Origin: a virus
Length of the DNA: 24,087 nucleotides
Strand: one strand, 5' to 3'
Virus record (IMG/VR): IMGVR_UViG_3300003691_000052
Coordinates: 1-24,087 of that record
This document shows, piece by piece, positions 17,264 through 24,087 of this stretch. A program made the position numbers and the translations under genes. Position 1 is the stretch's first letter; every line of letters begins with the position of its first letter. The notes below the pieces were generated by a model. The model saw only the letters and a program-made list of their open reading frames with translations. It had not been told where the DNA came from and ran no database searches.

Positions 17264-17713
17264 TTAACGGTTAGATTGATGGCCCATAGTGATGCCAGCA
17301 GTTGCCGTGCCAGCCGTGGTAGTGGCTGTACCGATAACATACTTGATTCGCACATACTGCTCTGTACCGTAAGGCACATGCTGCGGAAGCAAATAAGTAC
17401 CAGCGACAAGCGCCGCCAAGGCAAAGGTAGAACTCACCACTAAATCAATCGGGCTGGTAAAAACCTCATCAGTGGCCGTCTGTAGTGATACCGTCATTGT
17501 CGCAGCGCCGCCAGATGTAACGGTCTCCGTCAACTGACACAACAGCTCAACCGCATAGCCTTTACCGAGATCGTGTTGAATGCCGTTAGGCGCATCAACA
17601 GAAGTGGTATAGCCGGGGTCGCCAGCCAGATTAAGAATGTCGGAGTAGTAAGTACCTGCCGTTTGAGACAGATCTTGGTCGTCGGACATTAACGTTAAAA
17701 TATCAAGAATCAT
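17264..17713 (-). CDS. Capsid cement/decoration protein, Bbp16-like
   Basis: This 149-aa protein follows the major capsid gene by 16 nt. It matches the pattern of the BPP-1 Bbp16 capsid cement family as I know it: an N-terminal MILD then a 'SDDQDL' turn, a G-x-G-Y strand (DLGKGYAVELLCQL), a 'TSGGAATMTVSLQTATDE' segment, an 'LVAGTYLLP' strand and an 'QYVRIKYVIGTATTTAGTAT' ending. It is beta-rich, as expected for a jelly-roll protein that binds the outside of the capsid and strengthens it. The ATG at 17713 has GGAG about 8 nt upstream. The intrinsic terminator sits right after its stop, placing it in the highly expressed head transcript with the capsid protein. Confidence 0.85.
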   Translation of the reverse strand: MILDILTLMSDDQDLSQTAGTYYSDILNLAGDPGYTTSVDAPNGIQHDLGKGYAVELLCQLTETVTSGGAATMTVSLQTATDEVFTSPIDLVVSSTFALAALVAGTYLLPQHVPYGTEQYVRIKYVIGTATTTAGTATAGITMGHQSNR

Positions 17714-17729
17714 AATAATTCTCCAGTTG

Positions 17730-18749
17730 TTAAGCTACTACAGCTTCAGTGTTAATAAGGGCATCGCATTCTCGCAACGGCATACCGCGATACGACATAA
17801 CTTCTCGGCCTTCGACTTCACGAGTAGTGATTCGATTCGCGCCGGGAGTAGTTGTGCCGCCTGATGTTGCAGAAGTGGGCGTGGTTTGCGCATCCAATGC
17901 TTCCAATACGTCGGAGTTTGCATAGATACAGGCTTTACCACCGCCAATCTGACGTTGCTTCAATGCCCAGTAACCTTGACGGAGCAAGGCGAACATATCA
18001 GTTGTGCCAGCATTCATCGCACTTACATCGACGTTAGCGATACGGACAACATAGCGCCAGTCACGAACAGACAAACCGCAGTCCCAGTTAAACTTCTCAC
18101 GGTGAACGTCATACAACGAGCCATCAGAAACTTCTTTAGTCGTCTTGCCTTTGTCTTCACGACCCAAGCCAGCCTTAGTGCCTTTAGGGTAGATGCCGTG
18201 AACAGTTCGCTCACTCCATACGACCATCCAGATCGAAGTGTTATCAGAGCCAGCGCCACCAGCGTTGATAATCTGCCCGCCATTCTCAGCGCTCAAGTCA
18301 TTAAAGCGTGGAGCTAATCCGTGGAATTGCTCAGGATCAGCATTAGTGTTGCCATAAAAGACAGCAGTTGCCATTTGACGGTTCATTCCCTCAAGGAACG
18401 CACGAGCTTCGTTAAGACGGAACCGAGCTGGGTTACCAGACAGATCAATCAACTTAGAATCAACCTCGGACCATGCTTCCAGCATACCGCAAGTATCTTC
18501 TACCTGTGTATTGGTTGCCTTGGAAGGCTGAACGCCTTGGTACAGTCGTCGCCATGTAGCGGAAGGAATACCAGACCGGATGGTGGTCAGGTGCTTCGTG
18601 CCGTTGTTAGCCTCATAAAAAGGCATATCCATGAGGATCTGGTTCGTGTCGTTAAGGATTTCGACAATATCAGTAACGACATTGCCTTGCCCATCCATTT
18701 GCTTAGATAAATCAGCAAGGGTTGGGTAGTTATTGCTAAGAGTGGCCAT
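17730..18749 (-). CDS. Major capsid protein (HK97-fold, BPP-1/epsilon15-like)
   Basis: This 339-aa protein lies directly after the scaffold gene and before the cement gene, the standard place for the capsid protein. Visible family features are an N-terminal helix with a 'DIVEILNDTNQIL' segment, an early 'GTKHLTTIRSGIPSATWRRL' strand pair with Tyr-Gln-Gly-Val following, 'FLEGMNRQMATAVFYGN', and a central 'WSERTVHGIYPKG' phrase of the epsilon15 gp7/BPP-1 capsid group. A Thr/Ser/Gly-rich linker near residue 290 precedes the C-terminal strands. The ribosome site is a perfect AGGAGG five nucleotides from the ATG, the strongest in the window together with that of the nozzle gene, as expected for the most abundant virion protein. 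No frameshift extension was seen. Confidence 0.92.
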   Translation of the reverse strand: MATLSNNYPTLADLSKQMDGQGNVVTDIVEILNDTNQILMDMPFYEANNGTKHLTTIRSGIPSATWRRLYQGVQPSKATNTQVEDTCGMLEAWSEVDSKLIDLSGNPARFRLNEARAFLEGMNRQMATAVFYGNTNADPEQFHGLAPRFNDLSAENGGQIINAGGAGSDNTSIWMVVWSERTVHGIYPKGTKAGLGREDKGKTTKEVSDGSLYDVHREKFNWDCGLSVRDWRYVVRIANVDVSAMNAGTTDMFALLRQGYWALKQRQIGGGKACIYANSDVLEALDAQTTPTSATSGGTTTPGANRITTREVEGREVMSYRGMPLRECDALINTEAVVA

Positions 18750-18754
18750 TGTGG

Positions 18755-18760
18755 CCTCCT
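18755..18760 (-). promoter_or_regulatory. Strong ribosome binding site of the major capsid gene
   Basis: The minus strand reads AGGAGG with a 5-nt spacer (CCACA) to the ATG at 18749. It lies in a 29-nt gap after the scaffold gene. Together with the terminator downstream of the cement gene it fits a high-output capsid segment. Confidence 0.8.
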
Positions 18761-18778
18761 ATTCAGTTAGTAGACAGA

Positions 18779-19432
18779 TTAATTTACAGCAGTTTCATTC
18801 GGGTACATTCGATTCTCTATAACCGATTCATCTGATGCGATACCGCTTGAGCCTGGTTGATCTTCGGCAAGTGCTCGGCCAACAGCTAAAGCAAACTTGA
18901 ACATTGCAGGGTTATTACCCATGCCGGTACTCTCCATCAACTCACTCAATTCTGGAGACCCCAGCACTTTTATAGCGTTTGCTGCTATACCTGTATTTTC
19001 CTTGAACGCATCACCACCAACCTCACTATCGTTTTTCAACTCAGAGGCCCAATCATCAAGCTGCTTTGTGAAGGCCGTTTGTTGCGCCTCCGCATGGCTT
19101 TGCACCTGCTTGGCATAAGCATCGGTAATAGAATTAGCTTGCTCTTGAGAGAGATTAAGCTCTTTGAACATAGGGCTAATGGCATCAGCCATACCTTTGT
19201 CCATCTCCATACCTTCCGGCATAGCAAACTCATACTCTTCTGGAGCTACCGCTTCTGTAGTTTCACCTTCGGCTTTACCCTCAGACTCAACACCTTCTGC
19301 CTCGCTAGTTACTTCGCCAGTTACAGCTTGTTCGCCTTGTGCACCATCCGTAAGAAGAGTGCCTTCAGCTCCCGTTTCCTGAGTTTCAGTCGTGGTATCG
19401 ATGTTAGTCTGTCCACCTGTTTCGTCAGTCAT
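18779..19432 (-). CDS. Capsid scaffold / head assembly protein
   Basis: This 217-aa acidic protein precedes the capsid gene as T7 gp9 precedes gp10. The first 70 residues are a low-complexity Glu/Thr/Gly-rich tail. Residues ~85-135 are helical with 'LSQEQANSITDAYAKQVQ', the typical coiled scaffold core, and the C-terminal region has 'SPELSELMESTGMGNNP' then 'MFKFALAVGRALAED', a conserved-looking end for podoviral scaffold proteins. Scaffolds guide capsid shell assembly and leave before or during packaging. The ATG has AAGGA six nucleotides upstream. Identity is from composition, length and position; no protease domain is present. Confidence 0.87.
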   Translation of the reverse strand: MTDETGGQTNIDTTTETQETGAEGTLLTDGAQGEQAVTGEVTSEAEGVESEGKAEGETTEAVAPEEYEFAMPEGMEMDKGMADAISPMFKELNLSQEQANSITDAYAKQVQSHAEAQQTAFTKQLDDWASELKNDSEVGGDAFKENTGIAANAIKVLGSPELSELMESTGMGNNPAMFKFALAVGRALAEDQPGSSGIASDESVIENRMYPNETAVN

Positions 19433-19442
19433 TGGAATTCCT

Positions 19443-19751
19443 TTATTCTATTGGTTCATTAAATTTTGGTTTAAGCAGTTCAAACGCTAAATCCTGATTG
19501 ACCGCTGCCATATCCGACCAAATCTCCCTTGCAAAATCTTGCTTGCCACTCAGCCAATAACTTTGACTATTCCCTGTAAATGTAGAGCGGAACATACCTC
19601 CCTTTGAAACTATATCGGACATTACTCGCTGGAAAGAGGGGAGTTTTAACAGCTCAGCACGATCATTGTGCAGTTGTTGCTGCTTATCTCTCTCTCGACG
19701 CAGCGTAGCTTCGCGCTCTGCAATCTGATCATTAGTTTCATTGCGAGCCAT
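19443..19751 (-). CDS. Small Bbp19-like head-module protein
   Basis: This 102-aa protein lies between portal and scaffold. The first 35 residues are a charged helix rich in Arg, Glu and Gln. Residues ~36-95 show the pattern of the phage Bbp19-like family: a short 'LPSFQRVMSDIVSKGGMF' helix, 'RSTFTGNSQSYWLSGKQDFAREIW' and a terminal helix. Members sit next to portal genes in podoviruses; their function is not established to my knowledge. The ATG overlaps the portal stop as TAATG, with GGGG about 9 nt upstream of the ATG. The gene is followed by the scaffold after 10 nt. Confidence 0.8.
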   Translation of the reverse strand: MARNETNDQIAEREATLRRERDKQQQLHNDRAELLKLPSFQRVMSDIVSKGGMFRSTFTGNSQSYWLSGKQDFAREIWSDMAAVNQDLAFELLKPKFNEPIE

Positions 19752-21430
19752 TAAGCTGCCCCACTAATAGCATTCAATGCACTATCTTCGTTAGCCACAT
19801 CGGTTTCACTCAATGTTTTAGCGCCTTGTACCGCCTGATCAGCCATAGCGGCCATCTGAGCCATTTGCGCCTGCTGCTGCTCTTGATCGTAAGACTCTGC
19901 CGCCTCATCGTCTGAGCGTATCAGCTTAGGTGATGCACCCTTAGCTTTGGCGTAGTCATCAACTGCTTGCATAGCGTCAACCTTGTGTCGCGCTTCTGGC
20001 CATACCGCAGCCAGGTTGCCAGCAAACGCCATAGTCGCCTCGGTTGACTGTGTTGAAATAGCCCTCTGCGCTTGAGCAAGTACGCTAATGTATTCAATCT
20101 CAAGGTTAGCGCCTTCCAACTCAGGAGGAGGGGGTGGCAATATCCCCGCTCTTTCAGCAATAGCAAAGGTGCGATCAATAACTGGATCAAGTGTTTCGTT
20201 GTTCAGTCGCTCAAGAACAGGGCCTAGCATGAGCATCTTCTCTTCTTTGCGCTCTGCAATCTCTGTTGCCGTGATCTCTCGACGGTCAATATCGGTCAGC
20301 ATTAAGAATAAATCAGCGTAGAAGAACCGATTGATCCGGCTTTCCTTTGTCGTAATCTTATCCATCAAGCCAGACTGATCGAATCGCACATCATAAACCG
20401 ATGACAGCCCAGGCTTACCGCTTTGCGCCATGTTGGGCACATACGTAATGCCACCAGCAATTAAATCGGCTCCAGACTGCTTAATCGACACATCACCCAC
20501 CAACGGAGGGTTGTGCGACTTCTCTTGAGCTATCGCTGCATCAAGCTCGTCAATCTGAAGTGACTTATTCGAGGATAGGCTGTCAATCCCTGGGTAGCTT
20601 GTAGCGTATACATCCTCTGCCACTACAGACCACCGAGCAGCCATGAAAGGCTTCTCTCTAAATCCTGAGATCAACAAAGGCTTATCGCCATCTCCACCTT
20701 CTTCAAAGTAAGAAGAGGAATAGGCAAAGTCTTTTGCTAGTGGTGACTCATGATCTCTATTCGTGTTTGGCTCTATTGCGTGGATAATATTTAGTTTTGA
20801 ATCCAAAGAGCCTGTAGACCATAGGTTCTGCACTGACTGACTACACGCATCAAGGCCAAACCGTTTTACAGTCTCGCCGACAGTTGCCCGATACTCTCGA
20901 TACATAGTGTCAACATTGCGCCGACCATCCATGCCGAGCGAAAACGACCCAATGGTATAAGGCTCAAAACGGACAACGTTCTCGTAGTCTTCATAAAGAC
21001 CCATGCAGGTCGTGCCGAAGATGCCTTGCTCAAGATAGATATTATAAATCGCGTTGTAGAAGTTAGACTTAGCGAAGATGCGCAACATAATACGACGCAC
21101 ATCATCTAACCATATTCTGACAGGCTCGTACTCATCCATCTCAGGATCAGGTGCACCCAATCGAAACCAAGGGCGAGCAGGAGAGGTAATACCAGCCATC
21201 ATTCCGCTAGCTAGTGTGAACGCTGCCTGTTTGGGAGTCTCGTTATATAATCGCTCATTGCGACGGTGTACGGCTTCATCGCCGTTATCGCCATCGCCAG
21301 GCAGAAACCTTCCGCGAGAACCTAGAACGAAATCACTCAACTCTCTCCAGTCGCCAGAATATCTATCACGCTCTGCTCGAAGGGCTTGACGACGACTGAA
21401 GATCCGCTCTTTGTTCGACTTGTAAGGCAT
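19751..21430 (-). CDS. Portal (head-to-tail connector) protein
   Basis: This 559-aa protein matches the podoviral head-to-tail connecting family (Head-tail_con type). The N-terminus has 'RRQALRAERDRYSGDWRELSDFVLG' and an 'RNERLYNETPKQAAFTLASGMMAGITSPARPWFRL' stretch split over a helix and loop, the family's strongest signature. Later segments include 'YLEQGIFGTTCMGLYED' and 'FYADLFLMLTDIDRREITATEI', which mark the portal stem and clip region. The C-terminal ~90 residues are Gln/Ala-rich and probably helical, like the barrel or crown. Twelve copies would form the packaging and ejection vertex. The ATG is one base past the stop of the proline-rich gene, with AGGCGG upstream. Confidence 0.93.
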   Translation of the reverse strand: MPYKSNKERIFSRRQALRAERDRYSGDWRELSDFVLGSRGRFLPGDGDNGDEAVHRRNERLYNETPKQAAFTLASGMMAGITSPARPWFRLGAPDPEMDEYEPVRIWLDDVRRIMLRIFAKSNFYNAIYNIYLEQGIFGTTCMGLYEDYENVVRFEPYTIGSFSLGMDGRRNVDTMYREYRATVGETVKRFGLDACSQSVQNLWSTGSLDSKLNIIHAIEPNTNRDHESPLAKDFAYSSSYFEEGGDGDKPLLISGFREKPFMAARWSVVAEDVYATSYPGIDSLSSNKSLQIDELDAAIAQEKSHNPPLVGDVSIKQSGADLIAGGITYVPNMAQSGKPGLSSVYDVRFDQSGLMDKITTKESRINRFFYADLFLMLTDIDRREITATEIAERKEEKMLMLGPVLERLNNETLDPVIDRTFAIAERAGILPPPPPELEGANLEIEYISVLAQAQRAISTQSTEATMAFAGNLAAVWPEARHKVDAMQAVDDYAKAKGASPKLIRSDDEAAESYDQEQQQAQMAQMAAMADQAVQGAKTLSETDVANEDSALNAISGAA

Positions 21431-21431
21431 A

Positions 21432-21632
21432 TTAGCCGCCTAGTAATGTCTTGCCGGTATTAGCAGGACCAGACAATCCGCCGCTGCCGGTGAGAACGGT
21501 AGAGCTTCGGCCTGATGCCGCTCGCTGACGATCTTTCTCACGACCGTACACGCCTTGCACATCCTTGTCGGCATAAGTGGGTGGCGCTGCGGGAGGGGGT
21601 GGCGGCTTTGGCGGCTTGCTGCTGGAACACAT
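21432..21632 (-). CDS. Small proline-rich head-module protein
   Basis: This 66-aa protein begins MCSSSKPPKPPPPPAAPP, continues with a charged middle containing 'GREKDRQRAASGRSSTVLTG' and ends 'ANTGKTLLGG'. An MC start, a polyproline run and a TLLGG ending form a recurring pattern in small proteins beside portal genes of podoviruses and some other tailed phages; their role is not known to me. It sits between terL and portal, one nucleotide before the portal ATG, so translation is probably coupled. The Shine-Dalgarno signal at its own ATG is weak. A candidate promoter lies in the 57-nt gap just upstream. Confidence 0.82.
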   Translation of the reverse strand: MCSSSKPPKPPPPPAAPPTYADKDVQGVYGREKDRQRAASGRSSTVLTGSGGLSGPANTGKTLLGG

Positions 21633-21658
21633 AAGAGTGATTCTCGTATGAAAGTGTA

Positions 21659-21687
21659 ATTTTAAAACAATAGGTGGCTACTATCAA
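21659..21687 (-). promoter_or_regulatory. Candidate sigma-70 promoter upstream of the portal-capsid genes
   Basis: On the minus strand TTGATA (21682-21687) and TAAAAT (21659-21664) are separated by exactly 17 nt, one mismatch each from the consensus hexamers. It lies in the only non-coding gap of the head module, between the terL stop and the proline-rich gene, with expected transcription start near 21652. AT-rich gaps can give such matches by chance. Confidence 0.45.
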
Positions 21688-21689
21688 CC

Positions 21690-23174
21690 TTACCGGCCTA
21701 GTCTTGCTTTGATTGGATTGTATTGTTTGGCCTCATACTGCCTAGCTAGATTGATAGCTCTTGTTGTTTTTGTTGCAATTGGTAGCGCAAAGGTAATAGC
21801 CAGCGCATCTAAATCTCCTGGCGACCTTCCCAGCACCTCCCTCATATCCTCCTTTGGCATTAATTTATACTTGCCATCCAGTGTTGGCACTGTTTCTGTG
21901 GCGATCAACTCATCATAAAGACTCTGCTCATCAGGTATAGCTCCGCCCTGCTTCAGCCAGTCGCGGGCCTCAATATACATTTCCGCTCGCTTGTTCATGC
22001 AATCCGGCCTACCTGATGCAGAGCTAAACCAAACAATATTCCACTCGCGGCCCATTGTGCGCCCCGCAGAAACAATACCAGTACCATAACCTCCATCGAT
22101 ATTCACCGCGTCCGCTTGATACTCATCTTCGTATCGAGCCAGAAGATTAGCCGCTTGTATGTCATTATCATTCTTTGGATGACGAGCGAGCACTTTATAC
22201 ATAAGCCCTTGCCGTAATCCGATAACCAGCTCATCGTCGCCAGTCCATGCGGGATCGCAAGCAATAATAACCGGGGCAAAGTCGTACTGGTCTTTTCTTA
22301 AGCTCCTGCCAAATGCCGCGTCCACGTCTTTCGTATCAAATAATTGGTACATGGACTGTGACGGGAACTGCCCTCTGCATCGAACCTTAAAGAAGTCGCT
22401 CTCCTCTCCATACTGCTCGACCCAGCGATCAAAAAGACCTTTATTAGTGCCCTCTACATCTCGGCTGTCAATATGCCTTGTATGCCAAAACTTGCTGTAC
22501 TTCCTAAAGCATTCTCGAAACCTGCCGTTGTTCCTTGTAGGATTCCCGAAAGCTATCCATATAATCTCTGTTCCCTCATCTGTTAATGCTCCCTCTACCA
22601 CCTCCCATATAATATCGTCTATCGAGCTAGCCTCGTCGAAGATGACTATCAACCGCTTGCCCTCATTGTGCAGGCCAGCAAATGCCTCTGAATTATCTTT
22701 TGACCAAGGCGAGAAGTCGCAACGCCATGATCTAAGATGCTCGGGATCAGTTGAATGGATTGCTGTGGCTGTTGTTTTAAACCAATCATCTGTTATAGCA
22801 AGTCGCTGCCATTTTGTTACTTCTGGGACTGTTTTGGTTTTTAGCTGAGTGTCTGTATTTGAAGTGCAAACAATGCGCGTATCCTCGCAGGTGTCTAGCC
22901 CCCACCTGGCAATCATCCCAATAAGCGCGCTCTTACCAATACCGTGTCCTGATGCCACCGCTATCTGACATGGCTGGTGACGCGTATCAGGATTGCGCAG
23001 GTGGCCGCCGATTATATTTAATGTATCAACCTGCCATTGCCGAATATTCTTCCCTTCTAGCGGCCCCTCCTCATCCCACGCGTAAGAATACATCGCATGG
23101 CCATACGGGTCGTGCGTGAATGACGCAATGTCCTCGATTAACGATATTTCATAACCTGTACTACTTTCCGGCAC
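21690..23174 (-). CDS. Terminase large subunit (ATPase and nuclease)
   Basis: This 494-aa DNA-packaging motor has both enzyme domains. Residues 76-82 are GHGIGKS (Walker A) and residues 175-181 are LIVIFDE (Walker B plus catalytic Glu). A coupling-type motif, FGNPT, is at 209-213. The RNase H-like nuclease shows acidic residues in IIACDPAW (D307), VNIDGGYG (D360) and SPGDLDAL (D454). Length and motif spacing fit a complete, active enzyme. The start is a GTG at 23174; it overlaps the small-subunit stop by 14 nt and has GAAGG about 9 nt upstream. The first in-frame ATG would remove 27 residues. The likely packaging strategy cannot be read from the window. Confidence 0.95.
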   Translation of the reverse strand: MPESSTGYEISLIEDIASFTHDPYGHAMYSYAWDEEGPLEGKNIRQWQVDTLNIIGGHLRNPDTRHQPCQIAVASGHGIGKSALIGMIARWGLDTCEDTRIVCTSNTDTQLKTKTVPEVTKWQRLAITDDWFKTTATAIHSTDPEHLRSWRCDFSPWSKDNSEAFAGLHNEGKRLIVIFDEASSIDDIIWEVVEGALTDEGTEIIWIAFGNPTRNNGRFRECFRKYSKFWHTRHIDSRDVEGTNKGLFDRWVEQYGEESDFFKVRCRGQFPSQSMYQLFDTKDVDAAFGRSLRKDQYDFAPVIIACDPAWTGDDELVIGLRQGLMYKVLARHPKNDNDIQAANLLARYEDEYQADAVNIDGGYGTGIVSAGRTMGREWNIVWFSSASGRPDCMNKRAEMYIEARDWLKQGGAIPDEQSLYDELIATETVPTLDGKYKLMPKEDMREVLGRSPGDLDALAITFALPIATKTTRAINLARQYEAKQYNPIKARLGR

Positions 23175-23712
23175 GCTTCCGCGCCTTCGCTAAAATTCCA
23201 GCGCGATCAACAACCTCAACTGTGCTTTTCTCATTAAATGCTTGGACTGTAATGTGCTTGCCTACCAACTCAAGCGCTTTAAGTTTATCGAAGGTCTTTA
23301 ACTTTAACCTGTCAACATTAAATGTTTCATCTCCATCATTTTTAGAAATCGTATCAACCACATACTCACTTATACAGTACCAGTCATCATCCGTAGCCGC
23401 GCTAAAATCATAGACAGCATTGCCTTTGTCGTCAGTCTTAATAAATGAATATAAATTAAAATCAGCCAGCAATGCCGCTCGCTTTAACACCCATGCAGCA
23501 TCTATTCCCGCGTCTTTTGATGCTTTATCAATAATCTCTTTTATTACTCTAGCCATGTGAGGTCGATTAAATAAGTCGGCGGCTCTACGATGTACAGTTC
23601 TTGGCACCATCTTCTTTGTGCTATAAGCATGGCGGTAAGCATCAACCTTCGACCTATGCACGGCATAATGATCGATGGCCTTCTGCTCTTTTGCCGTTCT
23701 TTCCTTAACCAT
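23161..23712 (-). CDS. Terminase small subunit
   Basis: This 183-aa protein precedes terL and resembles the Terminase_2 small-subunit family. Residues 1-60 look like a helix-turn-helix DNA-binding region (KEQKAIDHYAVHRSKVDAYRHAY, split by a turn, then 'PRTVHRRAADLFNRPHMARVIKEI'). The middle contains 'AAWVLKRAALLADFNLYSF', and the C-terminal part 'KLKALELVGKHITVQAFNE' is the usual 'ale.lGkh..v..F' ending of these proteins, with a basic tail. It binds the packaging start site and recruits the large subunit. The ATG at 23712 has no strong ribosome site, so it may depend on coupling to the upstream gene, whose stop lies 17 nt away. Confidence 0.92.
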   Translation of the reverse strand: MVKERTAKEQKAIDHYAVHRSKVDAYRHAYSTKKMVPRTVHRRAADLFNRPHMARVIKEIIDKASKDAGIDAAWVLKRAALLADFNLYSFIKTDDKGNAVYDFSAATDDDWYCISEYVVDTISKNDGDETFNVDRLKLKTFDKLKALELVGKHITVQAFNEKSTVEVVDRAGILAKARKRAGK

Positions 23713-23729
23713 GCCTAATTTATGCCCCG

Positions 23730-24074
23730 TTATTTAATCATTTCCATGTAGGCCGCCGCCAATATCAACAGCAACTCCTCCTCTTCTCTTGCTTGCCTCT
23801 CTAGCCAGTTCGAAGGGGTCGCTCCTCTGAACCCACCTCCTACTCTTGGTGCTAAGGGTCTTGCTATAACACCGACTGGCGCACCTGTTATCCATACCCC
23901 CATCGACTGCAATAGTGTGATGCCGGGTGTGGCTACAAGTACAGAAGGGTTTCCGCCTGTTATCCATACGCCTGTAGCCTGCAATAGCGTGATGCCGGGT
24001 GTCGTTGTTGCGACAACCTTGCTTAGTGGTATTACTCCTTGTAGTGCTAGGAGGTCACGCAGACCGCCTGCCAT
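23730..24074 (-). CDS. Hypothetical small protein with tandem 24-residue repeat (may extend past the window)
   Basis: The family is not recognised. Residues ~23-70 contain two copies of a Gly/Thr/Ile-rich unit, TPGITLLQ-x-x-GVWITG, 24 residues apart, and the C-terminus is an Arg/Glu then Leu/Ala helix ending AAAYMEMIK. The repeat copies differ mainly by synonymous third-base changes in this frame (Thr ACG/ACA, Gly GGC/GGG), which supports this frame over the overlapping one on the same strand. The first ATG is at 24074, with no clear ribosome site and no in-frame stop between it and the window edge, so the true start could lie outside. It directly precedes terminase; a virion or packaging role is only suggested by location. 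Confidence 0.6.
   Translation of the reverse strand: MAGGLRDLLALQGVIPLSKVVATTTPGITLLQATGVWITGGNPSVLVATPGITLLQSMGVWITGAPVGVIARPLAPRVGGGFRGATPSNWLERQAREEEELLLILAAAYMEMIK
23884..24002 (-). repeat. Two 47-bp imperfect direct repeats, period 72 bp, inside the pre-terminase gene
   Basis: Copies at 23884-23930 and 23956-24002 differ at only a few positions. The 72-bp period is a whole number of codons (24), so the repeat is in frame and duplicates the TPGITLLQ...GVWITG unit. It looks like a recent in-gene duplication. Confidence 0.9.
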
Positions 24075-24087
24075 ATTACGTGGTATC

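Noticed and set aside
17886-18317. A 143-codon plus-strand open frame within the capsid gene
   Set aside because: Antisense shadow of a strongly supported gene, with no start signal.
17730-18749. A programmed frameshift extension of the capsid protein as in T7 gene 10
   Set aside because: No slippery sequence was seen near the stop, and the next gene starts after 16 nt with its own ribosome site.
22351-22848. A 165-codon plus-strand open frame within terL
   Set aside because: It is antisense to the ATPase domain, whose motifs are intact; the frame is a by-product of that coding sequence.

Overview
This window is one strand-coherent block of a tailed-phage (or prophage) genome with podovirus architecture. 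Every supported gene lies on the minus strand, so transcription runs from the right end (24087) to the left end (1). No integrase, repressor, replication gene, tRNA, transposon or CRISPR array is visible. Strong AGGAGG ribosome sites and a classical intrinsic terminator point to a bacterial host using ordinary Shine-Dalgarno initiation. A proteobacterial host is my guess from the gene families and is not proven.

Head module (24074 to 17264, in transcription order): a small protein with a tandem 24-codon repeat, terminase small subunit, terminase large subunit, a proline-rich small protein, portal, a Bbp19-like small protein, scaffold, major capsid protein and a Bbp16-like capsid cement protein. 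It ends in an intrinsic terminator just after the cement gene, in the position where T7 has its post-capsid terminator. A candidate sigma-70 promoter lies between terL and the proline-rich gene.

Tail and ejection module (17221 to 2322): a small unknown protein, a gp11-like adaptor, a gp12-like nozzle carrying two inserted repeat domains, a gp13-like GNAT-fold protein, a gp14-like internal protein, 543-aa and 826-aa internal virion protein candidates, a 114-aa protein, a 35-aa repeat peptide missed by length-limited gene calling, and a 1983-aa polyvalent protein. The 1983-aa protein carries an ADP-ribosyltransferase-like region, two HExxH metallopeptidase motifs and a C-terminal membrane-prone region. 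The order matches T7 genes 11-16, but the head proteins resemble the BPP-1/epsilon15 type and terminase comes first, so the genome is a mosaic.

Adsorption and lysis (2322 to 1): a beta-helical tailspike with a T7 gp17-like N-terminal anchor, then the first 48 codons of an M15-peptidase-like endolysin cut by the window edge. Genes are packed tightly; six junctions are TAATG overlaps and one is ATGA, implying extensive translational coupling. The most novel items are the 35-aa repeat peptide that overlaps the start of the polyvalent gene, and the polyvalent protein itself.
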